From positions 62,001 to 126,000 of the forward strand of contig NZ_JAFBBR010000001.1 in the NCBI RefSeq assembly GCF_016907295.1: a stretch of 64,000 nucleotides of DNA. Direction: 5' to 3'. Shown here piece by piece: positions 1-7,306 of this stretch. The notes under the pieces are model-generated. The model was given only the letters and a program-made list of their open reading frames with translations. It did no database searches and was not told the DNA's origin. Positions within the stretch are counted from its first letter, which is position 1; each line of letters starts with the position of its first letter. This DNA comes from Microbacterium dextranolyticum (GTDB lineage: Bacteria > Actinomycetota > Actinomycetes > Actinomycetales > Microbacteriaceae). The translations under genes were made by a program, and so were the position numbers.

Positions 1-1598
1 CGTTCGACGTCGCCGGGTTCGGGTTCTCGGGGGTGCCGGGCGTCGTCATCGGTCACAACGCCGACATCGCCTGGGGCTTCACCAATCTGACGGCGGACGT
101 CACCGATCTGTACCTCGAGCGCATCCAGGGCGATCAGTACTGGCGGGACGGCGCGCTCGTGCCCCTTGAGACCCGCACCGAGACGTTCCGGGTCGCCGGC
201 GGCGACGACGTCTCGATCGAGGTGCGATCGACGGCGCACGGGCCGATCGTCTCGGGGCGGACAGACGACTTCACCTCGATCGCCGACGACCCCGCGATCG
301 GAACGACGAACGCGGCGACCCCGCTCGAAGGTGACAGCACGAGTTCCGGCGGGTCCATTCCGCCCGGGGAATACGCCGTGTCGCTCCGATGGACCGCGCT
401 CGATCCGGGCACCACGGCATCCGCCATCTTCGCCCTGAACACGGCGGCGGACTTCGAGGACTTCCGTGCCGCGGCATCCCTGTTCGACGTCCCCGCGCAG
501 AACCTCGTCTACGCCGACCGGGCCGGCAACATCGGCTATCAGGCTCCCGGAAAGCTGCCCGTCCGCGGGGCCGGGGACGGGACGATGCCGCAGCCCGGCT
601 GGGACTCGGCCTACGACTGGCAGGGATATATTCCGTTCTCGGATCTCCCGGTCGTCTACAACCCGGAGTCGGGCTACATCGTCACGGCGAACAACGCGAT
701 CGTGCCCGAGACGTACCCTTACTTCCTCGGCTCCGACTTCGACTACGGCTGGCGTGCCGCCCGCATCGCCGACCTCATCGAGCGGGCGACCGCACGCGGC
801 GAGCTCACCGCCGACGACATGAGCGCCATCCAGGCCGACCAGGAGTTCTGGCTCGGAAAGCGCCTCATCGCCGCCTACGCCGACATCACCCTCGACGACC
901 CGACGGCGCAGCGCGGCCTCGACCTGCTGGCGGGATGGGATGCCCAGAACACCGCCGACTCGTCGGCCGCCGCCTACGCGAACGTGCTGTGGGACGAGCT
1001 CGCGCAAGACCTGTTCTCGCGCCGCGACCACTCCGCGGGGCTCTCGGGCCAGGGCCGCCTGTTCACCGTCATCGACCGCCTGCTCGACGACCCCGACTCG
1101 GACTGGTGGACGAACGACACGATCGGTGTCAGCGGACAGCGCGCCATGCTCGAGCGTGCGGCGACCGACGCGTACGCACGGCTCGCGGCGCTGCAGGGCG
1201 ACGACCCGGATGCCTGGAATTGGGGTTCGCTGCACGCCATCACCCTGACCAGCGGCACGTTCGGCGAGAGCGGCATCGCCCCGATCGAGGCGCTGTTCAA
1301 CCGGGGTCCGTACCCCGTGGGCGGCGGCTCTTCCGTCGTCGACGCCACGGGGTGGACGCTCGGCAGCGGCTCGTTCGCGACGACGACGGTGCCCTCGATG
1401 CGCATGACGATCGACCTGTCCGACCTCGACGCGTCGCGCTGGAACCATCTGACCGGGGCGAGCGGCCACGCCTACCACCCGAACTACACCGACCAGTTCG
1501 CGGCGTGGCAGGAACGGCGCCAGACGCCGTGGCTGTTCTCGCGCGACCGCGTCGAGGCATCCGCCGTCGACACGCTCACGCTCCTGCCCGCGGACTGA
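1..1598 (+). CDS. Penicillin acylase family protein, 5' end missing
   Basis: This is the C-terminal part (about 531 residues, reading from base 3) of an N-terminal-nucleophile hydrolase of the penicillin amidase (S45) family. These enzymes cleave amides such as penicillin side chains or acyl-homoserine lactones after self-processing into two chains. The window opens inside the beta chain, a little after the catalytic Ser would lie: the first residues FGFSGVPGVVIGHN and the following AWGFTN are a family hallmark. The family's ANN oxyanion-hole motif appears later in VTANNAIV. The reading frame is intact to a TGA stop at 1596-1598. The natural substrate cannot be told, and signal peptide and propeptide lie outside the window. 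Confidence 0.9.
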   Translation, partial: FDVAGFGFSGVPGVVIGHNADIAWGFTNLTADVTDLYLERIQGDQYWRDGALVPLETRTETFRVAGGDDVSIEVRSTAHGPIVSGRTDDFTSIADDPAIGTTNAATPLEGDSTSSGGSIPPGEYAVSLRWTALDPGTTASAIFALNTAADFEDFRAAASLFDVPAQNLVYADRAGNIGYQAPGKLPVRGAGDGTMPQPGWDSAYDWQGYIPFSDLPVVYNPESGYIVTANNAIVPETYPYFLGSDFDYGWRAARIADLIERATARGELTADDMSAIQADQEFWLGKRLIAAYADITLDDPTAQRGLDLLAGWDAQNTADSSAAAYANVLWDELAQDLFSRRDHSAGLSGQGRLFTVIDRLLDDPDSDWWTNDTIGVSGQRAMLERAATDAYARLAALQGDDPDAWNWGSLHAITLTSGTFGESGIAPIEALFNRGPYPVGGGSSVVDATGWTLGSGSFATTTVPSMRMTIDLSDLDASRWNHLTGASGHAYHPNYTDQFAAWQERRQTPWLFSRDRVEASAVDTLTLLPAD

Positions 1599-1729
1599 CC
1601 GGTGCCCGCGAACTGACCGGGCGGCGGGCGGTCTCGATCGTGGGACCACCTGTGTCACGACGTCAACCCCCACGTCCGTCGCGTGCGGCCCCCGTAGCAT
1701 CGAGAGGGACCCCTGCCGAGGAGGCCCCG

Positions 1730-2398
1730 ATGGCGACCGCCAGTGTGAGACTGTTCGACTGCACCCCTGACGACGTGTTCGCCGTGCTCGGCGACGGATG
1801 GCTCTACCCCGCGTGGGTGGTGGGCGCCTCGCGCATGCGTGCGGTCGACCCGGAGTGGCCGGCCGAAGGCGCACGACTGCACCACTCGCTCGGAGTGTGG
1901 CCGGTGCTCTTCGACGACGACACCCAACTCGTCGAGTGGTCGCCGCCGCAGCGCGTGAAGCTGCGCGCGAAGGCCGGGCCGCTCGGGCGCGGTGTCGTCG
2001 TCATCGAGGTCAAGCCCCGAGGCCAGGGCTGTGTCGTGCGGATGGGGGAAGAGCCCGTCGCGGGTCTCGGGGCGCTTCTGCCCCGCCTGGTCTGGGCACC
2101 GCTGCTGCACCTCCGCAACGAAGAGACGCTGCGCCGCCTCGCCTTCCTCGCCGAGGGGCGTCGCCGCGAGCGCGAGGCGGGTGAGTCGTCGGCCCGCGCC
2201 ACCGCGCCGGACGCCGGTGCGGGGACGCCGGATGCGCAGGCCGCCGCCGAGGTCGGCGAGGCGACGGATGCCGCGGCCGCCGCCGCGGGCACGGATGCCC
2301 CCGGGAGCGATGCCGAGGGGACGGATGCCCCGGGCACGGATGGCTCGGGCACGGATCCCGGCGCCGCTGCTCCCTCCCCGGCGCCGGCGGACCGATGA
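1730..2398 (+). CDS. SRPBCC (polyketide cyclase-like) family protein with low-complexity tail
   Basis: A 222-residue protein. Residues 1-145 read as a START/SRPBCC helix-grip domain (MATASVRLFDCTPDDVFAVL start, then the WYPAWVVGAS-like segment and alternating strands), a small hydrophobic-ligand pocket fold. The last 75 residues are an Ala/Gly/Asp/Thr-rich tail with repeated GTDAPG-like units and look disordered. The ATG at 1730 is preceded by a strong GAGGAGG ribosome site, and a TAGCAT hexamer at 1695-1700 is a candidate -10 box. The stop overlaps the start of the FAD-dependent oxidoreductase gene by four bases (ATGA), so the two are translationally coupled and may act on the same lipid-like molecule. 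That link is inferred. Confidence 0.8.
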   Translation: MATASVRLFDCTPDDVFAVLGDGWLYPAWVVGASRMRAVDPEWPAEGARLHHSLGVWPVLFDDDTQLVEWSPPQRVKLRAKAGPLGRGVVVIEVKPRGQGCVVRMGEEPVAGLGALLPRLVWAPLLHLRNEETLRRLAFLAEGRRREREAGESSARATAPDAGAGTPDAQAAAEVGEATDAAAAAAGTDAPGSDAEGTDAPGTDGSGTDPGAAAPSPAPADR

Positions 2399-3840
2399 CC
2401 GACGTCGAGATCGTCGGATCGGGGCCGAACGGCCTCGCCGCCGCCGTGACGCTCGCCCGCGCCGGGCTGTCGGTACGCGTGTACGAGCGGATGCCGGGGT
2501 TCGGCGGAGGCGCGAGCACGCGCGAGAGCGTCGCGCCGGGGTACTGGCAGGACTCGTGCTCGGCGGTGCATCCGCTCGCCGTGGCATCCCCCTTCTTCCG
2601 CGCCTTCGGACTCGCCTCACGGGTCGAGTTCGTCACCCCGGAGGTCTCGTTCGCCCACCCCTTGCCCGACGCCGACGGCGGCCCGGGCATCGCGTACCGC
2701 GACCTCGAGCGCACGGTCGACGCGCTCGGCACGGACGGCCCCGCCTACCGTCGCCTGCTGCAGCCGCTCGCCGCGCACGCCCGCGAGATCGCCCGGTTCA
2801 CGGGGTCGTCCCTGCTGCGTGTGCCGCCGCACCCCGTCGTCGAGGCGCGGTTCGGGCTGCGCACGCTCGCCCAGGGCAGCCCGCTCTGGAACGCGGGCTT
2901 CTCAGGGCGCGTGGCCCCCGCGATGATCACCGGCGTCGCCGCCCACGCGATCGTGCCGCAGCCGAGCCCGGTCGCCGCCGCCGCGGGCCTCGCGCTGCAG
3001 ACGCACGCGCACGCGGGCGGGTGGCCGATCCCGCTCGGAGGCTCGCAGGCGATCTCGAACGCCCTCGCCGCTGACCTGCGCGCCCATGGCGGCGAGATCG
3101 TCACCGATCACGAGGTCGCAAGCCTCGACGAGCTGACGGCGCACGCCGTCGTGCTCGACGTGACACCGCGCGCCCTCATCCGGCTGGCGGGCGGACGGAT
3201 GCTGGGGCGCTACCGCCGCCGGCTCGAGCGGTTCCGGTACGGCAGCGGGGCCGCGACCGTGCACTTCGCCCTCTCCGGCCCGGTGCCGTGGGCCGACGCA
3301 CGGGTGGCCCAAGCCGGCACGGTGCATCTCGGCGGCACACGCGAGCAGATCGCGGCCGGCGAGCGCGACGTCTTGTCGGGGCGGCACGCGGCATCCCCCT
3401 ATGTGCTCGTCTCGCAGCCCTCGACGTTCGATCCGAACCGTGCGCCCGCGGGCGGCCACGCCCTGTGGACGTACACGCACGTGCCGACGGGGTCGACGAT
3501 CGACCAGACCGAGGCCGTGATCCGGGCGATCGAGCAGCACGCACCGGGATTCCGGGAGGTGATCGTCGCGTCGCAGGCGCGGACCGCGGCCGACCTGGCC
3601 GAGTACAACCCGAACTACATCGGGGGCGACATCGCCGCCGGGGCCGCGACCCTGCGGCAGCTGCTCGCGCGGCCCGTGCTGAGCCTCGACCCGTGGCGGA
3701 CCCCAATGCCCGGCGTCTACCTCACCGGCGCCTCGACCGTGCCCGGCCCGGGAGTGCACGGCCAGTCGGGCTGGTTCGCCGCCCGCAGCGTGCTGCGTCA
3801 CGAGTTCGGCATCGCCCGCACCCCCTCGCTCGCCCCCTGA
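2395..3840 (+). CDS. NAD(P)/FAD-dependent oxidoreductase, phytoene desaturase-like
   Basis: A 481-residue soluble flavoprotein. The N-terminal Rossmann motif VGSGPNGLAAAVTLARAG followed by an acidic YER end of the second strand binds the FAD ADP moiety. The C-terminal segment YLTGASTVPGPGVHGQSGW is the second FAD contact typical of CrtI/carotenoid isomerase-like and all-trans-retinol saturase-like proteins. It overlaps the SRPBCC gene by four bases, so the pair is an operon. No crtB, crtE or other carotenoid gene is nearby, so a carotenoid substrate is only a guess; many actinobacterial paralogues of this type have no known substrate. Family assignment is firm, function is not. Confidence 0.85.
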   Translation: MTDVEIVGSGPNGLAAAVTLARAGLSVRVYERMPGFGGGASTRESVAPGYWQDSCSAVHPLAVASPFFRAFGLASRVEFVTPEVSFAHPLPDADGGPGIAYRDLERTVDALGTDGPAYRRLLQPLAAHAREIARFTGSSLLRVPPHPVVEARFGLRTLAQGSPLWNAGFSGRVAPAMITGVAAHAIVPQPSPVAAAAGLALQTHAHAGGWPIPLGGSQAISNALAADLRAHGGEIVTDHEVASLDELTAHAVVLDVTPRALIRLAGGRMLGRYRRRLERFRYGSGAATVHFALSGPVPWADARVAQAGTVHLGGTREQIAAGERDVLSGRHAASPYVLVSQPSTFDPNRAPAGGHALWTYTHVPTGSTIDQTEAVIRAIEQHAPGFREVIVASQARTAADLAEYNPNYIGGDIAAGAATLRQLLARPVLSLDPWRTPMPGVYLTGASTVPGPGVHGQSGWFAARSVLRHEFGIARTPSLAP

Positions 3841-3867
3841 CGCCGCCCGGCGCCGCGCGCCAGCCCG

Positions 3868-3920
3868 AGAACGCACGACAGCACCGCTCGGGCGGCTGCA
3901 CCGGTGCTGTCGTGCGTTCT
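3868..3920. terminator. Bidirectional hairpin between convergent genes
   Basis: A perfect 19-bp inverted repeat (3868-3886 with 3902-3920, arms beginning AGAACGCACG and ending CGTGCGTTCT) with a 15-nt loop lies in the 134-bp gap between the oxidoreductase gene and the convergently transcribed mnhG. Position and symmetry suit a two-way terminator, although no T-run follows on either strand. The stem is longer than a terminator needs. Confidence 0.65.
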
Positions 3921-3974
3921 GGGTGAGGGCGGACGCGAACCAACCCCCCGACCCTGCGGCGGTCAGCCCGCGGG

Positions 3975-4331
3975 TCAGCCGCCGGCGGCAGGTGGGGTGC
4001 CGCGTGCCTCGGCGAGCTCGTCGACATACAGCGAGCGCTCATCGATCGTGCCGTTGCGATAGGCCTGTCGCCCCACCATGTGCGCCGACAGGGGGGCGGA
4101 TGCCAGTTGGATCAGCACCACCGGCACGAAGAACGCGACCACGGGCCACGACCGCAGCGACAGCGCGATCGCGATGCAGATGAGGATCAGCCCGAGCACC
4201 TGCGGCTTGGTCGCGGCGTGCAGGCGGGTGGGCACATCGTGGAAGCGCAGCAGGCCGATCGCGGCCGTCACGCACAGCAGCCCGCCGATCAGGACGAGGA
4301 TCAGGGCGATGGTGTCGAACAGCTCGTTCAT
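3975..4331 (-). CDS. mnhG: Na+/H+ antiporter subunit G
   Basis: A 118-residue membrane protein with three predicted helices in residues 5-85 and a polar C-terminal tail. The segment LLRFHDVPTRLHAATKP is the PhaG/MnhG family signature. It is the last subunit of the Mrp (Mnh/Pha) cation/proton antiporter, a multi-subunit membrane complex that expels Na+ (or K+, Ca2+) in exchange for protons and supports alkaline and salt tolerance. The start ATG (4331) overlaps the end of mnhF by four bases, and the operon ends at the hairpin at 3868-3920. Confidence 0.93.
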   Translation of the reverse strand: MNELFDTIALILVLIGGLLCVTAAIGLLRFHDVPTRLHAATKPQVLGLILICIAIALSLRSWPVVAFFVPVVLIQLASAPLSAHMVGRQAYRNGTIDERSLYVDELAEARGTPPAAGG

Positions 4332-4597
4332 CGGTCGGAGTTGTCCCTTCTCGCCACGAAGCGCGCGATGGCGATGGATCCGAACACGCCGACGGCGGCG
4401 ATGATGAGCAGCGCCGGCAGCGAGCGCGTGTGGTGGTTGATCACCATGTCGGCGCCGAGTGAGCACATGACGAGCGTGAGCAACACGTCGGACGCGACCG
4501 CGCGATCGAGGATCGACGGCCCGAAGATGATGCGCCAGAGGGTCAGCAGGGTGGCGACACCGAACACGATGCAGATGACGACGACGAGCGGATTCAT
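4328..4597 (-). CDS. mnhF: Na+/H+ antiporter subunit F
   Basis: An 89-residue protein with three transmembrane segments, of normal size for MnhF/PhaF. The family stretch RIIFGPSILDRAVASDVL between helices 1 and 2 is clear. It is a small accessory subunit of the Mrp antiporter complex. Starts and stops overlap by four bases with mnhE upstream and mnhG downstream, which indicates strict translational coupling. Confidence 0.93.
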   Translation of the reverse strand: MNPLVVVICIVFGVATLLTLWRIIFGPSILDRAVASDVLLTLVMCSLGADMVINHHTRSLPALLIIAAVGVFGSIAIARFVARRDNSDR

Positions 4598-5178
4598 CTG
4601 AGGTCCCCTCCCTCGCGGGGCGACCGGGAGCCCTCGCCGCGGATGGCTTCGAGCTGCGCGCGCGAACCCACGGCGCGCACGATACGGGCCTCCCAGCCCT
4701 GCACCGAGCGCCGCTGCTTCTCGACATCGGCGTCGGACGAGACCCCCAGCACATGCAGGTACAGGATGCGCCGGTCGCGGTCGATGTCGATGATGAGCGA
4801 CCCGGGGATCAGCGACGCGGTCACACCCACGTGCGCGAGGATCAGGTCGTCGTCGGTGCGCAGCGGAACCGCGACGATCGCGGTTCCGGGATAGCGCCGC
4901 AGGTCGAGCGTCTGCCATGCCACGATGAGCGACCCGCGCACGAGTGCGAACACGAAGGTCACGACGAACACGAACCCGTACCAGAGGTTCACCCGACCCG
5001 ATAGCTCGACCGGCGGCAGCCGGAAGATCCGCGTGACGAAGATCGCGACGATCAGACCCGTCACGGCCGCGAGCACCGTGAACTGTCCCCACAGCAGCAT
5101 CCACAGCGCGATCAGCCACACGAAGAAGGGGAGCTGACGCCAGATCGCCGAGGCGAGCGAGCGCGACGCGGGGCTCAT
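4594..5178 (-). CDS. mnhE: Na+/H+ antiporter subunit E
   Basis: A 194-residue protein. Residues 15-80 hold hydrophobic helices (MLLWGQFTVLAAVTGLIVA), followed by the conserved MnhE cytoplasmic part with LTPGS-like TASLIPGSLIIDID and YLHVLGV. It is the MnhE/PhaE subunit of the Mrp antiporter. The C-terminal 35 residues are charged and appear to extend beyond the family core. The ATG at 5178 overlaps the mnhD stop by four bases. Confidence 0.92.
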   Translation of the reverse strand: MSPASRSLASAIWRQLPFFVWLIALWMLLWGQFTVLAAVTGLIVAIFVTRIFRLPPVELSGRVNLWYGFVFVVTFVFALVRGSLIVAWQTLDLRRYPGTAIVAVPLRTDDDLILAHVGVTASLIPGSLIIDIDRDRRILYLHVLGVSSDADVEKQRRSVQGWEARIVRAVGSRAQLEAIRGEGSRSPREGGDLR

Positions 5179-6740
5179 CGTCCGACCTCCTCGTCCAGTT
5201 GCACGAGGGTGACCGGCGTCAGCAGCGCATCGCCGATGCTCGCGCACAGGCGGTACAGGGGCCCGGCGAAGACCGTCAGAGCGATCGTGACGGCGACCAT
5301 CCCGGCGGTCGTCGCGGTCATGATGCGCGGGATGACCCGCCGGTCGCCCTGTTCGTCGGCGGCCGGCGCATCGCCGAGGTACGAGATGCGCTCGACGACG
5401 GCGGGCTCCTCCGCGTGGTCGTCGTCCTCGCGCCAGAAGGAGAGGTTCCACGCGCGCATGAGGGTGTACAGCGTCAGGAGCGACGTGATCACGCCGCCGA
5501 CGATCAGCACGTACATGAGCGGCGTGCCCACCTGTGCGGCGGCGTCGAACAGCGCGAACTTACCGATGAAGCCCGAGAAGGGCGGGATGCCACCGAGGTT
5601 GATCGCCGGGATGAAGTACAGCACCGCGATCACGGGGGCCGCGCGCATGAGCCCCTTCACCTTGAGGATCGAGGTGGAGCCCGCGCGACGCTCGATGAGT
5701 CCGATCGCGAGGAACAGGGTGGTCTGCACGATGATGTGGTGGACCATGTAGTAGATCGTCGCGCCGAGGGCGAGGGGGGTCGCGATCGCGAGCCCGAAGA
5801 CGAGATAGCCCACGTGGCTGACGAGCGTGAACGACAGGATGCGCTTGAGCTCGGCTTGGGCGAGCGCGCCGAGCACGCCGACGATCATGGTGGCCAGCGC
5901 CACGATCAGCAGCAGGGTGTTGACATCGTTGTCGCGGAAGATCTGCGTCTCGGTGCGGATCATCGCGTAGACGCCGACCTTGGTCAGCAGGCCCGCGAAC
6001 ACCGCCGTGACCGGGGCCGGGGCCGTGGGGTACGAGTCGGGCAGCCAGAACGACAGCGGGAAGACGGCCGCCTTGATGCTGAAGGCGAGCAGCAGCATGA
6101 GGTGCAGCACGAGCTGTGTGGACTGCGGCAGCTCGGTCATCCGCTCCGACAGCTGGGCGATATTCACCGTGCCGAGGGCGCCGTAGATCGCGGCGATCGC
6201 GGTGAGGAACAGGATCGACGAGACGAGCGAGACGACGATGTAGACGACGCCCGTGCGGATGCGCGACTCGGTGGAACCCAGCGTGATGAGCACGTACGAG
6301 GCCACCAGCAGGATCTCGAATCCGACATACAGGTTGAACAGGTCGCCCGCGATGAAGGCGTTGAAGATGCCCGCCGCGAGGATCAGGTACGACGGATGGA
6401 AGATCGTGACGGGGGTGTCGTCGTCGCCGTCGGCCGCACCCTGCCCGACCGAGAAGAGGAGAACCGCCAGCAGGACGATGCTGGAGATCACGACGAGCAG
6501 CGCCGCCAGCCGGTCGACGTACAGCACGATGCCGAACGGGATCGGCCAGCCGCCCACCGAGACGGCGATCGCCTGATCCGACGAGTCGACCGTATACAAG
6601 AGCACGGCGGCGATCGCGAGGACGAGGGTGAGGGTGACGATCGAGACGCCGACCTGCACGCGACGCTGACGACCGAAGACGAGGGCGACGCCGGCACCGA
6701 GCAGCGGCAGCGCGACGAGGAGGGGCACGAGGGCGCTCAT
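5175..6740 (-). CDS. mnhD: Na+/H+ antiporter subunit D
   Basis: A 521-residue integral membrane protein of the NADH:quinone oxidoreductase ND2/ND4/ND5-like proton-channel family, with about 14 transmembrane segments. Visible family landmarks are the helix with YVGFEILLVASYVLI (the conserved Glu in TM5), KAAVFPLSFWLPDSYPTAPAPV (conserved Lys and quinone-oxidoreductase signature) and LKRILSFTLVSHVGY. With MnhA it forms the ion-translocating core of the Mrp complex. The charged cytoplasmic stretch REDDDHAEEPAVVERIS near the C-terminus is typical of actinobacterial MnhD. Coupled by four-base overlaps at both ends. Confidence 0.95.
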   Translation of the reverse strand: MSALVPLLVALPLLGAGVALVFGRQRRVQVGVSIVTLTLVLAIAAVLLYTVDSSDQAIAVSVGGWPIPFGIVLYVDRLAALLVVISSIVLLAVLLFSVGQGAADGDDDTPVTIFHPSYLILAAGIFNAFIAGDLFNLYVGFEILLVASYVLITLGSTESRIRTGVVYIVVSLVSSILFLTAIAAIYGALGTVNIAQLSERMTELPQSTQLVLHLMLLLAFSIKAAVFPLSFWLPDSYPTAPAPVTAVFAGLLTKVGVYAMIRTETQIFRDNDVNTLLLIVALATMIVGVLGALAQAELKRILSFTLVSHVGYLVFGLAIATPLALGATIYYMVHHIIVQTTLFLAIGLIERRAGSTSILKVKGLMRAAPVIAVLYFIPAINLGGIPPFSGFIGKFALFDAAAQVGTPLMYVLIVGGVITSLLTLYTLMRAWNLSFWREDDDHAEEPAVVERISYLGDAPAADEQGDRRVIPRIMTATTAGMVAVTIALTVFAGPLYRLCASIGDALLTPVTLVQLDEEVGR

Positions 6741-7306
6741 CGGCGGTCACCTCCGTGGTCGGATGCCGCGGTGCCCGATGATCCCGAGGCGCCCGAGCTC
6801 CGGTCGAGGGGGGCGTCGTCGAGGATGCCGTCGATGTCGCGGTGGTGCAGCACCGTGATGGGCGCGGTCTCGGTGCCGATGAAGTCGGTCGTGGCGTCGT
6901 CGTCCTCGTCTTCGATGGCCGTCTCGTCGTCCATCTCGTCCTCGTCGACCGAGGGCCGCTCGCGCAGGGCCACGTCCTCCTCGTCGTCCTCCACCGTGTC
7001 GGCTTGGCCGAGCTGCCAGGAGCGGTAGATGAGCGCCAGCAGGAACGCCGACACCGCGAAGGTGATGACGATGGCGGTGAGGGTCAGCGCCTGCGGGAGC
7101 GGGTCGCTCATGTCCTCGGGGTCGGCCGCGCCGAAGAACGGCGCCGCGCCGGGGCGACCCATCACGACGAGCAGGAACAGGTTCGCGGCGTTGCCCAGCA
7201 GCAGGAAGCCGATGAGCACGCGCGTGAGGCTGCGCTCGAGCATGGCGTACACGCCTGCGGCGAAGAGCACGCCCATGATGATGACGAGCACGAGCGAGAC
7301 CGTCAC
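6737..7306 (-). CDS. mnhC: Na+/H+ antiporter subunit C with acidic tail
   Basis: A 189-residue protein. Residues 1-100 form the three-helix NuoK/MnhC fold (LVIIMGVLFAAGVYAMLERS, GFLLLGNAANLFLLV, ALTLTAIVITFAVSAF with the conserved acidic/TAIVI region). It starts at GTG 7306, four bases inside the end of mnhA (GTGA). The usual MnhC is about 110-150 residues; here about 85 extra residues are strongly acidic (EDDEEDVALRERP, DEDEMDDETAIEDEDDD). The tail is likely a disordered cytosolic extension of unknown role. Confidence 0.92.
   Translation of the reverse strand: MTVSLVLVIIMGVLFAAGVYAMLERSLTRVLIGFLLLGNAANLFLLVVMGRPGAAPFFGAADPEDMSDPLPQALTLTAIVITFAVSAFLLALIYRSWQLGQADTVEDDEEDVALRERPSVDEDEMDDETAIEDEDDDATTDFIGTETAPITVLHHRDIDGILDDAPLDRSSGASGSSGTAASDHGGDRR

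Noticed and set aside
5199..7028. Long open frame (609 codons) antisense to mnhD
   Set aside because: Same GC-shadow composition (Asp/Arg/His/Gln-rich); mnhD on the minus strand is certain.
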